From the NCBI RefSeq assembly GCF_023509015.1, contig NZ_CP094975.1, positions 2,551,501 to 2,615,500 of the forward strand: 64,000 nt of DNA, in the 5' to 3' direction. Within the stretch, counting starts at the first letter, position 1. Each line of letters opens with the position of its first letter. A model generated the notes under the pieces. The model saw only the letters and a program-made list of their open reading frames with translations, was not told the DNA's origin and made no database searches. Both the position numbers and the translations under genes were made by a program. This DNA is from Pseudomonas abieticivorans (GTDB taxonomy: Bacteria > Pseudomonadota > Gammaproteobacteria > Pseudomonadales > Pseudomonadaceae). Shown piece by piece: positions 28,429-37,715 of the stretch.

Positions 28429-29739
28429 ACCCGCGTCTGGCTGCCGCCAAGGCCCTGGCTGCCGTGCTCACCGGCAAGGCTTCGCTGAACAGTTCGCTGC
28501 CCATTCAACTGGACAAGGTCGAGGCCCGCGATCGCGGCCTGACCCAAGACCTGGCCTTCGGTACGGCCCGCTGGCAGCCACGCTTGTCTGCCCTGGCCGA
28601 ACGCCTGCTGCAAAAGCCTTTCAAGGCCGCCGATGCCGATGTAGAGGCATTGCTGTTGGTCGGCCTTTACCAGTTGCTTTACACCCGCGTGCCGGCCCAC
28701 GCTGCCATTGGCGAAACCGTGGGTTGCGCCGACAAGCTGAAAAAGCCGTGGGCCAAGGCCTTGCTCAACGCGGTATTGCGCCGCGCCCAGCGCGAAAGCA
28801 CAGAAATCCTCGCCGAACTCGAGCGCGACCCGGTGGTGCGTACTGCGCACCCGCGTTGGCTGCAGAAGTCACTCAAGGCTTTCTGGCCCGATCAGTGGGA
28901 AGCCATCTGCACCGCCAACAATGCGCACCCGCCAATGATCCTGCGGGTCAACCGTCGCCACCATAGCCGCGATGCCTACCTGCAACTGCTGCTGCAGGCC
29001 TCGGATTGCCGCGACCCCCTGCCAGTTCAGCCGCGATGGCATCGTGCTCGAACAGGCCTGCGACGTGCGCGACCTGCCCGGCTTCAACGAGGGCTGGATC
29101 AGCGTGCAGGACGAAGCAGCGCAACTGGCTGCCGACCTGCTTGGCCTCGCCCCCGGCCAGCGCGTGCTGGATGCCTGCTGCGCCCCCGGCGGCAAAACCT
29201 GCCACCTGCTGGAAGCCGAGCCTGCGCTCAAGGGCGTGGTCGCCATCGACCTGGAAGCCAAGCGCCTGGTACGGGTAAAGGAAAACCTTGCACGCCTGGG
29301 CCTGGAAGCCGAGCTGATCGCCGCCGACGCCCGGGATACCGCGGCATGGTGGGATGGTGAACAGTTCCAGCGCATCCTGTTGGACGCGCCGTGTTCGGCC
29401 ACCGGTGTCATCCGTCGCCACCCAGACATCAAGTTGACCCGCCAGCCCGACGACATCCAGGCACTCGCCACACTTCAAGGCGAGTTGCTCGATGCGTTGT
29501 GGCCCACCCTCGCGGTAGGCGGCGAGCTGGTGTACGCCACCTGCTCGACCCTGCCCACGGAAAACACCGAGGTGATCGAGGCGTTCCTGGCCCGCACCTC
29601 CGGCGCCCGTGAGCTGGACATCGCCACCACCGCCGGCATCAAGCAACCCCACGGTCGGCAACTGCTGGCGCAGGAAGGCGGCCATGATGGCTTCTACTAC
29701 GCCAAGCTGATCAAGATCGCGGCCCAACCGGGCCAATAA
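28425..29739 (+). pseudogene. rsmB: 16S rRNA m5C967 methyltransferase gene with a one-base frameshift
   Basis: RsmB has an N-terminal NusB-like RNA-binding domain and a C-terminal SAM methyltransferase domain. The first frame reads normally to about residue 191 ([11 protein letters not shown]). It then shifts near 28999-29004 (GCAGGCCTCGGATTGCC), and the rest is intact in the next frame: [27 protein letters not shown], then the SAM loop [15 protein letters not shown], the Cys of DAPCSATGV and the ATCST motif. One extra base in this interval accounts for it, and removal gives about 437 residues, the normal length. A sequencing or assembly error is suspected, as for prlC and trpB. Confidence 0.86.
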
Positions 29740-29750
29740 GGGAGTAGCGG

Positions 29751-31124
29751 ATGAAGATCATCATCCTGGGCGCCGGGCAGGTCGGCGGCACACTGGCCGA
29801 ACACCTGGCCGGCGAGGCCAACGACATCACCGTGGTCGATACCAACGGTGACCTGCTGCGCGCCCTGGGTGATCGCCTGGACATCCGTACCGTGCAGGGC
29901 CACGCGTCGTTCCCCAGCACGCTGCGCCAGGCCGGGGCCGACGACGCCGACATGTTGGTGGCGGTGACCAACAGCGACGAAACCAACATGGTCGCCTGCC
30001 AGGTCGCCTACACCTTCTTCAAAACCCCGACCAAGATCGCCCGGGTCCGCCAGGCCGCGTACCTGACCCGCCCCGAGCTGTTCGACAACGATCATATTCC
30101 GGTCGACGTGTTGATCAGCCCGGAACAGCTGGTGACCAACTACATCAAGCGTCTGATCGAGATACCCGGCGCTTTGCAGGTGATCGACTTCGCCGAAGGT
30201 AAAGCACAGTTGGTAGCGGTGAAGGCCTACTACGGCGGCCCTCTGGTCGGTCAACAACTACGGCAGATTCGCCAACACATGCCGAAAGTTCAGACGCGTG
30301 TTGCGGCTATTTTCCGACGCGACCGGCCGATACTGCCCCGTGGCGATACCGTTATCGAAGCCGACGACGAAGTGTTCTTCATCGCTGCCAAGCAAGACAT
30401 CCGCGCGGTAATGGGCGAACTACGCCGTCTGGATGAAACCAACAAGCGGGTGGTGATCGCCGGGGGCGGGCAGATCGGCGAGCGCTTGGCCGAGGCCATC
30501 GAAAGCCGCTACCAGGTCAAGATTATCGAGATGAACCCGGCGCGCTGCCGGCACCTGTCCGACACTCTGGACAGTACCGTGGTGCTGCAAGGCAGTGCCT
30601 CGGACCGCGACCTGATGCTGGAAGAAAACATCGCCGAAGCCGACATTTTCCTGGCCCTGACCAACGATGACGAGGCCAACATCATGTCGTCGTTGCTGGC
30701 CAAGCGCCTGGGCGCGCGCAAGGTGATGACCCTGATCAACAACCCGGCCTACGTCGACCTGGTGCAGGGCGGTGACATCGACATCGCCATCAGCCCGCAA
30801 TTGGCGACCATCGGCACCTTGCTGGCCCATGTGCGCCGTGGTGACATCGTCAGCGTGCACTCCTTGCGCAGGGGCGCGGCGGAAGCCATCGAGGCCATCG
30901 CCCACGGTGATACGCACTCCAGTAAGGTGGTGGGCAAAACCATCGAGCAGATCAGCCTGCCACCGGGCACCACCATCGGCGCGATCATCCGCGACGAAGA
31001 GGTGCTCATTGCCCAAGGCGAAACCGTGATCAACGCGGGCGACCACGTGATCCTGTTCGTTGTGGATAAAAAATACATTCGCGACGTGGAGAAGCTGTTC
31101 CACGTGGGCCTGAGTTTTTTCTGA
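29751..31124 (+). CDS. trkA: Trk potassium uptake NAD-binding protein
   Basis: Peripheral membrane subunit (457 aa) that gates the TrkH/TrkG potassium channels. It has two tandem RCK domains. The first nucleotide-binding loop is [15 protein letters not shown] at the N-terminus; the second is [15 protein letters not shown] near residue 235, each followed by a C-terminal RCK_C subdomain. The length is normal. It follows rsmB by 11 bases in the fmt-rsmB-trkA transcript, an order conserved in many gammaproteobacteria. A DnaA box (31061) lies near its 3' end. Confidence 0.96.
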   Translation: MKIIILGAGQVGGTLAEHLAGEANDITVVDTNGDLLRALGDRLDIRTVQGHASFPSTLRQAGADDADMLVAVTNSDETNMVACQVAYTFFKTPTKIARVRQAAYLTRPELFDNDHIPVDVLISPEQLVTNYIKRLIEIPGALQVIDFAEGKAQLVAVKAYYGGPLVGQQLRQIRQHMPKVQTRVAAIFRRDRPILPRGDTVIEADDEVFFIAAKQDIRAVMGELRRLDETNKRVVIAGGGQIGERLAEAIESRYQVKIIEMNPARCRHLSDTLDSTVVLQGSASDRDLMLEENIAEADIFLALTNDDEANIMSSLLAKRLGARKVMTLINNPAYVDLVQGGDIDIAISPQLATIGTLLAHVRRGDIVSVHSLRRGAAEAIEAIAHGDTHSSKVVGKTIEQISLPPGTTIGAIIRDEEVLIAQGETVINAGDHVILFVVDKKYIRDVEKLFHVGLSFF

Positions 31125-31136
31125 GGAAGACGCCCC

Positions 31137-31454
31137 ATGCTCGAATCACTGGAAAAAATGCTCGCCAAGGGTGTGGATAACTCCCTGTTGCGCTTTGGCC
31201 TGGGCAAGGGTTACCTGGATTTGAACGACCATTTGAGGGCCACCGAGCACCTGCAGCGCTGCGTGGAGCTGGACCCCAAGTACTCGGCGGCGTGGAAGCT
31301 GCTGGGCAAGGCGCTGCAAGGGCAGGGGGATGTGGCAGCTGCGCGCGGGGCTTGGGAGCAGGGAATCGCGGCCGCCCAGGCCCATGGCGACAAGCAGGCG
31401 GAGAAAGAGATGACCGTGTTTTTGAAGAAGCTGGATCGGTTGAATCCAGCTTAG
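31137..31454 (+). CDS. Small tetratricopeptide-repeat protein
   Basis: Short protein of 105 aa with about two TPR units. LLRFGLGKGYLDLNDHLRATEHLQRCVELDP is followed by KYSAAWKLLGKALQGQGDVAAARGAWEQGIAAA. No signal peptide is seen, so it is probably a cytoplasmic adaptor. It follows trkA by 12 bases and keeps the same position in other pseudomonads as far as I recall. The partner is unknown. It ends 15 bases before a REP element, and a DnaA box (31172) overlaps its 5' end. Confidence 0.82.
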   Translation: MLESLEKMLAKGVDNSLLRFGLGKGYLDLNDHLRATEHLQRCVELDPKYSAAWKLLGKALQGQGDVAAARGAWEQGIAAAQAHGDKQAEKEMTVFLKKLDRLNPA

Positions 31455-31468
31455 ACGGCGGTTCTTTT

Positions 31469-31533
31469 TTCGCGGATGAATCCGCTCCTACAGGTATTGC
31501 ACTCCCCTGGGGTAGGGATTTATCCGCGAAAAG
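31469..31533. repeat. REP element pair, imperfect
   Basis: The first arm, TTCGCGGATGAATCCGCTCC (31469 on), matches the REP at 15486-15543. The second arm (GGTAGGGATTTATCCGCGAA, to about 31530) is degenerate. It lies between the convergent TPR and acyltransferase genes and probably limits read-through. Confidence 0.78.
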
Positions 31534-31551
31534 ACCCACCCCGCAAAACCA

Positions 31552-32439
31552 TCAATACCAGCGCTCTTCGCCCTCCGGCCGCTTCTTGAAGCGCTTCATG
31601 CTCCACATGTACTGGCTCGGGTAAGCCCGCACGTACTTGGCAATCACCGCGCTCATGGCCGCCACCGAAGTGTGCGTATCGGTGCTGTACATGTCTTCAG
31701 GCGCCGCTTCCAGTATCACCCGGAAACCCGAACCGTCCGGCAAGCGCAGGGCATGCAGGAACACGCCCACAGCCTTGCCACCGGCGAGCATGTTGGGTAC
31801 GAATTTGCTGGTCAGGGCCGTGGTGCCGAGGAACGGCACGAACAAACCGGCCGATTCGGCTGGCTCCGGGTCTGCGGGAATACCGACCTGGCCGCCCTTG
31901 CGTACTTCCTTGATGATGCTGAGGATGCCTTCCTTGGTCGACGCCGCCACGCGGTTGCCCAGTTGCACGCGTTGTTTGCGCAACAGGTCATCCACCGCTT
32001 TCAACTTGGGCGGGCGATAGAAGATGATCGGCTTGCACTGGTTGCAATAGAAGTGGTTCAGCACTTCCCAGTTGCCCAGGTGGCTGGTAATACCCACCAC
32101 GCCCTTGCCGGTGGCCAGGGCCTGCTCCAGTACTTCCAGCCCCTGTACCTCGCGCACCAGCTTGAGCGAACGTTCCGCTGGCCATATCCAGGCACAGGCG
32201 CTTTCGGTCAGGCTGCGGCCGATGTCCATCATGCTCTGCCCCACCAGGCGCTCACGCGCGATGGGGTCCAGTTCCGGGAAGCACTTGGCGATATTGATGC
32301 GTACCACTTCGCGCGAGCGATTGGGCAGCTTCCAGGTCAACCAGCCGATGGCCGCGCCCACGCCTTGAACGGCACGCCAAGGCAGCTTGGCAAACAACCG
32401 CAACGCCCCGACCATCAGGGCGCCCTTGAACTTATCCAC
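31552..32439 (-). CDS. Lipid A late acyltransferase (LpxL/HtrB family)
   Basis: Inner-membrane acyltransferase (295 aa) that adds a secondary laurate-type chain to lipid A. The catalytic HX4E is in SHLGNWE, with His120 and Glu125. The N-terminal hydrophobic segment (residues about 5-40) anchors it, and the later block GGQVGIPADPEPAESAGLFVPFLG is typical. It is syntenic with the P. aeruginosa htrB-like gene next to tag. Laurate versus 2-hydroxylaurate specificity cannot be read. A DnaA box (32432-32440) covers its start codon. Confidence 0.88.
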   Translation of the reverse strand: MDKFKGALMVGALRLFAKLPWRAVQGVGAAIGWLTWKLPNRSREVVRINIAKCFPELDPIARERLVGQSMMDIGRSLTESACAWIWPAERSLKLVREVQGLEVLEQALATGKGVVGITSHLGNWEVLNHFYCNQCKPIIFYRPPKLKAVDDLLRKQRVQLGNRVAASTKEGILSIIKEVRKGGQVGIPADPEPAESAGLFVPFLGTTALTSKFVPNMLAGGKAVGVFLHALRLPDGSGFRVILEAAPEDMYSTDTHTSVAAMSAVIAKYVRAYPSQYMWSMKRFKKRPEGEERWY

Positions 32440-32476
32440 AGCCCACTCCTTCCTTTTCTATCCGCCCATTGTAACG

Positions 32477-33028
32477 TCAGCGGCTCAATGCGGCGTAACG
32501 ATCGCAATCGGTGGTGTGGTCCATGACCATCCCAGAGGCCTGCATGAAGGCGTAGCAGATGGTGGGGCCGACAAAGGTGAAGCCGGCTTTTTTAAGCGCT
32601 TTGCTCATCGCTTCGGCTTCAGCGGTTTGCGTGGGCATGCTGCTGCGGTCCGGGTGGTGATTGACCTGCGGCTTGCCACCCACGAAAGACCAGAGGTAGG
32701 CCACCGGGTCGTCGAGCTTGAGCCAGGCAATGGCGTTTTTCCGCGCAGCCTGGATTTTCAGGCGGTTGCGAATGATGCCAGGCTCCAGCATGCGTTGCTC
32801 GACCTCTTCATCGGTCATCTTCGATAACCTGACGGGATCAAAGCCGAACATCACTTCGCGGTAACGCTGGCGCTTTTTAAGCACGGTGATCCACGACAGC
32901 CCGGCCTGGCAGCCTTCCAGCAGCAACAACTCAAACATACTGCCGGGATCGCGCAGCGGAACACCCCATTCCTGGTCGTGATATTGCTGGTAAAGCGGGT
33001 CTTCTGTGCACCAAAAGCAACGAGGCAT
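32477..33028 (-). CDS. tag: DNA-3-methyladenine glycosylase I
   Basis: Base-excision repair enzyme (183 aa) removing 3-methyladenine. Start MPRCFWCTEDPLYQQYHDQEWG at 33028 matches the family; a longer frame to 33094 is not conserved. The zinc-binding residues are expected in the N-terminal Cys/His (RCFWC, YHD) and in the C-terminal HTTDCDR. The HhH-like core includes ILEGCQAGLSW-type sequence and GFTFVGPTICYAFMQASGMVMDH. It is divergent from glyQ with an 82-base gap, as in other Pseudomonas. Confidence 0.94.
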   Translation of the reverse strand: MPRCFWCTEDPLYQQYHDQEWGVPLRDPGSMFELLLLEGCQAGLSWITVLKKRQRYREVMFGFDPVRLSKMTDEEVEQRMLEPGIIRNRLKIQAARKNAIAWLKLDDPVAYLWSFVGGKPQVNHHPDRSSMPTQTAEAEAMSKALKKAGFTFVGPTICYAFMQASGMVMDHTTDCDRYAALSR

Positions 33029-33110
33029 AAGGCTCCATGGGTAGAGGCGCGGCTGAATCGCGGTATACTCCCGCTCTTTATATTCGCAGCCCAAGAAACA
33101 GGTGATTTTC

Positions 33111-34058
33111 GTGAGCCAGCCTACGCCAGCCGTGCGTACCTTCCAAGACTTGATCCTCGCCCTCCAGCAATACTGGGCAGAGCAAGGTTGCGTGGTACTT
33201 CAGCCCTACGATATGGAAGTAGGCGCCGGCACTTTCCACACCGCCACTTTCCTGCGGGCCATCGGCCCGGAAACCTGGAACGCCGCTTATGTGCAGCCCA
33301 GCCGTCGCCCGGCTGACGGCCGCTACGGCGAAAACCCGAACCGCCTGCAGCACTACTATCAGTTCCAGGTGATCTTGAAGCCAAACCCCGAGAACTTCCA
33401 GGAACTGTACCTGGGCTCGCTCAAGCACATCGGCCTCGACCCGCTGGTGCACGACATCCGTTTCGTCGAAGACAACTGGGAGTCGCCAACCCTGGGCGCC
33501 TGGGGCCTGGGCTGGGAAATCTGGCTCAACGGCATGGAAGTCACCCAATTCACCTACTTCCAGCAAGTGGGCGGTATCGAGTGCTACCCGGTAACCGGTG
33601 AAATCACTTACGGCCTGGAACGCCTGGCCATGTACCTGCAGGGTGTGGACTCGGTGTATGACCTGGTCTGGACCGACGGCCCGTTCGGCAAGGTCACTTA
33701 CGGCGACGTGTTCCACCAGAACGAAGTGGAGCAATCCACCTACAACTTCGAGCACGCCAACGTCGAGAAGCTGTTCGAATTGTTCGATTTTTATGAAAGC
33801 GAAGCCAACCGCCTGATCGAACTGGAACTGCCGCTGCCAACCTACGAAATGGTGTTGAAGGCCTCCCATACCTTCAACCTGCTCGATGCCCGCCGCGCCA
33901 TCTCCGTCACCGCCCGCCAGCAGTACATCCTGCGCGTGCGTACCCTGGCCCGTGCCGTGGCGCAAAGCTACCTGCAAGCCCGCGCCAAGCTGGGCTTCCC
34001 GATGGCGTCCCCGGATTTGCGTGATGAAGTGTTGGCTAAGCTGGAGGCTGCACAATGA
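33111..34058 (+). CDS. glyQ: Glycyl-tRNA synthetase alpha subunit
   Basis: Catalytic subunit (315 aa) of the bacterial alpha2beta2 glycyl-tRNA synthetase, a class II enzyme. Hallmark blocks are [65 protein letters not shown] and [24 protein letters not shown]. The preferred start is GTG at 33111 ([15 protein letters not shown]); another GTG in frame at 33102 is less likely. The stop overlaps glyS by 4 bases. Confidence 0.97.
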   Translation: MSQPTPAVRTFQDLILALQQYWAEQGCVVLQPYDMEVGAGTFHTATFLRAIGPETWNAAYVQPSRRPADGRYGENPNRLQHYYQFQVILKPNPENFQELYLGSLKHIGLDPLVHDIRFVEDNWESPTLGAWGLGWEIWLNGMEVTQFTYFQQVGGIECYPVTGEITYGLERLAMYLQGVDSVYDLVWTDGPFGKVTYGDVFHQNEVEQSTYNFEHANVEKLFELFDFYESEANRLIELELPLPTYEMVLKASHTFNLLDARRAISVTARQQYILRVRTLARAVAQSYLQARAKLGFPMASPDLRDEVLAKLEAAQ

Positions 34059-36109
34059 GTGCTCAAGATTTCCTGGTTGAATTGGGCACCGAAGAACTGC
34101 CGCCAAAAGCCCTGAACACCTTGGGTGATGCATTCCTGGGTGGTATCGAGAAAGGCCTGCAAGCCGCTGGCCTGAACTTCACCGCCAAAAAAGTCTACGC
34201 CGCGCCACGCCGTCTGGCCGTGCTGATCAGCGGCTTGGACACCCAGCAACCTGATCGCAGCGTGAACCTGGACGGCCCGCCGCGCCAGGCCGCCTTCGAC
34301 GCCGAAGGCAATCCGACCCAGGCAGCCCTGGGTTTTGCCAAGAAGTGCGGTGTCGAGCTGAGCGAAATCGACCAAAGCGGTCCAAAACTGCGTTACAGCC
34401 AGCGCATCGTCGGCAAGCCGACTGCCTCGTTGCTGCCCACCATCGTCGAAGACTCGCTGAACGACCTGCCGATTCCCAAGCGCATGCGCTGGGGTGCCCG
34501 CAAGGTCGAGTTCGTGCGCCCGACCCAATGGCTGGTGATGCTGCTGGGTGACGAGGTGATCGACTGCACCATCCTGGCCCAGCGCTCCGGCCGTGAATCC
34601 CGTGGCCACCGCTTCCATCACCCGGAAAACGTACGCATCAGCGCACCGGCCAACTACGCCGAAGACCTGCGCAAGGCCTACGTGCTGGCCGATGCCGGCG
34701 AGCGTCGCGAACTGATCAGCAAGCGCACCGCGGAACTGGCCCTGCAGCAAGAAGGCAGCGCCATCGTGCCGCCAGCCCTGCTGGATGAAGTGACTGCCCT
34801 GGTCGAATGGCCAGTCCCGTTGGTGTGCTCGTTCGAAGAACGTTTCCTGGAAGTACCTCAGGAAGCGCTGATCACCACCATGCAGGACAATCAGAAGTAT
34901 TTCTGCCTGCTGGACGCCGAAGGCAAGCTGCTGCCGCGCTTCATCACCGTGGCCAACGTTGAAAGCCGCGACCCCAAGCAGATCATCGAGGGTAACGAGA
35001 AAGTCGTTCGCCCACGCCTGACCGACGCCGAGTTCTTCTTCAAGCAAGACAAGAAGCAGCCGCTGGAAAGCTTCAACGAACGCCTGAAAAACGTGGTGTT
35101 CCAGGCCCAACTGGGCAGCGTCTACGACAAGGCCGTGCGTGTTTCCAAGCTGGCCGCGTACATCGCTCCGCTGATCGGCGGCGATGCCCAGCGCGCAGCT
35201 CGCGCCGGCCTGCTGTCCAAGTGCGACCTGTCCACCGAAATGGTCGGCGAGTTCCCGGAAATGCAAGGCGTTGCCGGTTACTACTACGCGCTGAACGATG
35301 GCGAGCCTGAAGACGTCGCTCTGGCGCTGAACGAGCAGTACATGCCGCGTGGCGCTGGCGCCGAGCTGCCAAGCACCCTGACCGGTGCCGCCGTGGCCAT
35401 TGCCGACAAGCTGGACACCCTGGTGGGTATCTTCGGCATCGGCATGTTGCCCACCGGTAGCAAAGACCCGTACGCGCTGCGCCGTGCGGCCCTGGGCGTA
35501 CTGCGTATCCTGATCGAGAAGCAGCTGGACCTGGACCTGAGCAAAGCCGTGACCTTCACCGTCGGCGCCTTCGGTGCCACGGTCAAGTCCGCAGGCCTTG
35601 CCGAGCAGGTATTGGAATTCATCTTCGACCGCCTGCGTGCGCGTTATGAAGACGAAGGCACCGACGTTGCCACCTACCTGTCGGTACGTGCGCTGAAGCC
35701 GGGTTCGGCACTGGACTTCGACCAACGCGTGCAGGCCGTCCAAGCCTTCCGCAAACTGCCCGAAGCCGCTGCCCTGGCCGCCGTGAACAAGCGCGTGTCC
35801 AACCTGCTGAGCAAGGCCGAAGGCTCGATCGCCAGCACGGTCGAACCCAAGTACTTTGACAACGCCAACGAGTTCTCGCTGTACTCGGCCATCCAGCAAG
35901 CCGACCAGGCCGTAGGGCCCATGGCTGCCGCACGCCAGTACAGCGAATCGCTGGCACGCCTGGCCGCGTTGCGCGAGCCGGTGGATGCGTTCTTCGAGGC
36001 AGTCATGGTCAATGCCGAGGACGCCAACGTACGCGCCAACCGTTATGCCCTGTTGGCTCGCCTACGCGGGCTGTTCCTGGGCGTTGCCGACATCTCGCTG
36101 CTGGGGTAA
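34055..36109 (+). CDS. glyS: Glycyl-tRNA synthetase beta subunit
   Basis: Beta subunit (684 aa), which recognises tRNA-Gly and is needed for activity. It starts [20 protein letters not shown], with blocks [38 protein letters not shown], a metal-dependent HD-like region ([28 protein letters not shown]) and the C-terminal anticodon-binding DALR-like part. ATGA coupling to glyQ ensures equal amounts. The length is normal and no interruption is seen. Confidence 0.97.
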   Translation: MSAQDFLVELGTEELPPKALNTLGDAFLGGIEKGLQAAGLNFTAKKVYAAPRRLAVLISGLDTQQPDRSVNLDGPPRQAAFDAEGNPTQAALGFAKKCGVELSEIDQSGPKLRYSQRIVGKPTASLLPTIVEDSLNDLPIPKRMRWGARKVEFVRPTQWLVMLLGDEVIDCTILAQRSGRESRGHRFHHPENVRISAPANYAEDLRKAYVLADAGERRELISKRTAELALQQEGSAIVPPALLDEVTALVEWPVPLVCSFEERFLEVPQEALITTMQDNQKYFCLLDAEGKLLPRFITVANVESRDPKQIIEGNEKVVRPRLTDAEFFFKQDKKQPLESFNERLKNVVFQAQLGSVYDKAVRVSKLAAYIAPLIGGDAQRAARAGLLSKCDLSTEMVGEFPEMQGVAGYYYALNDGEPEDVALALNEQYMPRGAGAELPSTLTGAAVAIADKLDTLVGIFGIGMLPTGSKDPYALRRAALGVLRILIEKQLDLDLSKAVTFTVGAFGATVKSAGLAEQVLEFIFDRLRARYEDEGTDVATYLSVRALKPGSALDFDQRVQAVQAFRKLPEAAALAAVNKRVSNLLSKAEGSIASTVEPKYFDNANEFSLYSAIQQADQAVGPMAAARQYSESLARLAALREPVDAFFEAVMVNAEDANVRANRYALLARLRGLFLGVADISLLG

Positions 36110-36112
36110 GTC

Positions 36113-36646
36113 TTGAAGCTGCTGATACTCGACCGTGACGGGGTGATCAACCAGGACTCCGATGCCTACATCAAATCGGTGCAGGAATGGGTTCCGATCC
36201 CCCGATCGATCGACGCCATTGCGCAGTTGAGCAAAGCCGGCTGGACGGTTGCCGTGGCAACCAACCAGTCTGGCATTGCTCGCGGTTACTACGACCTGGC
36301 GACCCTGGACGCCATGCACGCGCGCTTGCGCGCACTGGTGGCGGAGCAGGGTGGCGAAGTCGGGTTGATCGTCTACTGTCCCCATGGCCCGGACGAGGGC
36401 TGTGATTGCCGCAAGCCCAAGCCCGGAATGCTCAAGACGATTGCCGCCCACTACCAGGCCGACCTGGCCGGCGTTTGGTTTGTCGGCGACAGTATGGGTG
36501 ACCTGGAGGCCGCGCGAGCCGTCGACTCTCAGCCAGTTTTGGTAAAAACCGGAAAAGGCGAAAGGACCCTGGGTAAAGTTTTACCCGAGGGCACCCTGAT
36601 TTTCGAGGATCTGGCCGCTGTCGCCAGAGCACTTATCCACCCTTAG
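36113..36646 (+). CDS. gmhB: D-glycero-beta-D-manno-heptose 1,7-bisphosphate 7-phosphatase
   Basis: HAD-family phosphatase (177 aa) in the heptose branch of LPS core synthesis. Motif I is DRDGVIN, with Asp7 as nucleophile and Asp9 as acid/base. ATNQSG is motif II, and the zinc-binding cluster is CPHGPDEGCDC, with FVGDSMGDLEAA as the final motif. The start is an unusual TTG at 36113 (TTGAAGCTG), three bases after the glyS stop; no better in-frame ATG or GTG gives the full N-terminus. It lies between glyS and plsC as in P. aeruginosa. Confidence 0.92.
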   Translation: MKLLILDRDGVINQDSDAYIKSVQEWVPIPRSIDAIAQLSKAGWTVAVATNQSGIARGYYDLATLDAMHARLRALVAEQGGEVGLIVYCPHGPDEGCDCRKPKPGMLKTIAAHYQADLAGVWFVGDSMGDLEAARAVDSQPVLVKTGKGERTLGKVLPEGTLIFEDLAAVARALIHP

Positions 36647-36755
36647 GGCGTCTCTGAACTCTGATCGGTCTTGTCGGCTGTTGCTCGACATGGCGGACGC
36701 CGGTTCAGAAGTGCGCTTCAACAAGGCGGGCATGCCCGCAACGGTACAAGCCGCT

Positions 36756-37526
36756 ATGTCGACCCTGCAGGCGATCAGAACCTTTCTTTTTTACCTGCTG
36801 CTGGGTACCAGTGCATTGCTCTGGTGCTCGCTTAGCTTTTTTATCGCGCCATTTCTGTCGTTCCCGGCGCGCTATCGCTTTATCAACGTGTACTGGTGCC
36901 GGTTCGCCTTGCTGCTGACCCGGGTCATGCTCGACATCAAGGTTGAAGTCACGGGTGCGGAAAACATCCCGGAACGCCGCTGCGTGATCGTTTCCAACCA
37001 CCAGAGCACCTGGGAAACGTTTTTCCTGTCCGCCTATTTTCAGCCCCTGAGCCAGGTGCTCAAGCGCGAGCTGTTGTATGTACCGTTTTTCGGCTGGGCC
37101 ATGGCCATGCTGCGCCCTATCGCCATCGATCGCGATAACCCCAAGGGTGCGCTCAAGCAGGTCGCCAGCAAGGGCGATCAACTGCTCAAGGACAACGTCT
37201 GGGTACTGATTTTTCCGGAAGGTACCCGTGTACCCTTTGGCCAGATTGGCAAATTCACCCGCAGCGGCTCGGCCCTGGCGGTGAATGCCGAACTCCCGGT
37301 ACTGCCGATCGCCCACAACGCGGGCAAGTATTGGCCCAAGGAAGGCTGGGCGAAACGCTCCGGCACCATTCAGGTGGTCATCGGTGCGCCGATGTATGCC
37401 GAGGGCACTGGCCCGCGCGCCATCGCCGAACTCAATGACCGTGTGGCCGCCTGGAACGAGCAGACCCAACGCGAGCTGGGTTCGCTGCCGCCAAAACCCG
37501 TTGCAGACGATCAGATAGCGAGCTAA
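36756..37526 (+). CDS. plsC: 1-acyl-sn-glycerol-3-phosphate acyltransferase
   Basis: Lysophosphatidic acid acyltransferase (256 aa) making phosphatidic acid. The catalytic motif NHQSTWE has His82 and Glu87. The phosphate-binding FPEGTR and a downstream LPIAHNAG block are present. A hydrophobic N-terminus (residues about 8-35) anchors it in the membrane. The start at 36756 gives MSTLQAIRTFLFYLLLG, as in relatives; an in-frame ATG at 36732 has a better-looking ribosome site (AAGGCGGG) and cannot be excluded. It follows gmhB. Confidence 0.92.
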   Translation: MSTLQAIRTFLFYLLLGTSALLWCSLSFFIAPFLSFPARYRFINVYWCRFALLLTRVMLDIKVEVTGAENIPERRCVIVSNHQSTWETFFLSAYFQPLSQVLKRELLYVPFFGWAMAMLRPIAIDRDNPKGALKQVASKGDQLLKDNVWVLIFPEGTRVPFGQIGKFTRSGSALAVNAELPVLPIAHNAGKYWPKEGWAKRSGTIQVVIGAPMYAEGTGPRAIAELNDRVAAWNEQTQRELGSLPPKPVADDQIAS

Positions 37527-37650
37527 GCGATCTGTGGATAACTTGTGTACAGAAATTTGGCTTTTTAAAAAATAACGCCGTAACCTGTTAATTTTAAAGC
37601 TTATTTCAGATCAATACCGATTCATTAAAAACGTGCATAAGTTTTTCAGA
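37527..37650. other. AT-rich region with a DnaA box
   Basis: Between plsC and the terminator lies an AT-rich stretch with an exact DnaA box (TGTGGATAA, 37533-37541), TGTACAG (37546-37552) and TTTTAAAGCTT (from 37592). The same short elements occur in oriC and in the mnmG-upstream copy, but in a different order here. No ORF is present. Confidence 0.45.
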
Positions 37651-37654
37651 GCAT

Positions 37655-37685
37655 AAAAAAACCGGCGTTGATCGCCGGTTTTTTT
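37655..37685. terminator. Bidirectional rho-independent terminator
   Basis: AAACCGGCG pairs with CGCCGGTTT around a 5-base loop, with A-rich and T-rich flanks on both sides. It separates the convergent plsC and MHS transporter genes. Confidence 0.92.
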
Positions 37686-37715
37686 ATGGCTCACCGCCAG
37701 CCTGTCTTGGCGGGT

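Noticed and set aside
31095..31110. TGTTCCACGTGGGCCT in trkA as a parS site
   Set aside because: The right arm does not match (GGCC instead of GAAC), so the palindrome is broken.
33968..35899. Long minus-strand open frame opposite glyS (643 codons), and similar long frames opposite gyrB (42941-44593) and mnmG-parB (60205-62496)
   Set aside because: They lie wholly opposite strongly conserved genes and have the low-complexity composition expected from a high-GC third codon position read on the other strand. No family is recognisable.
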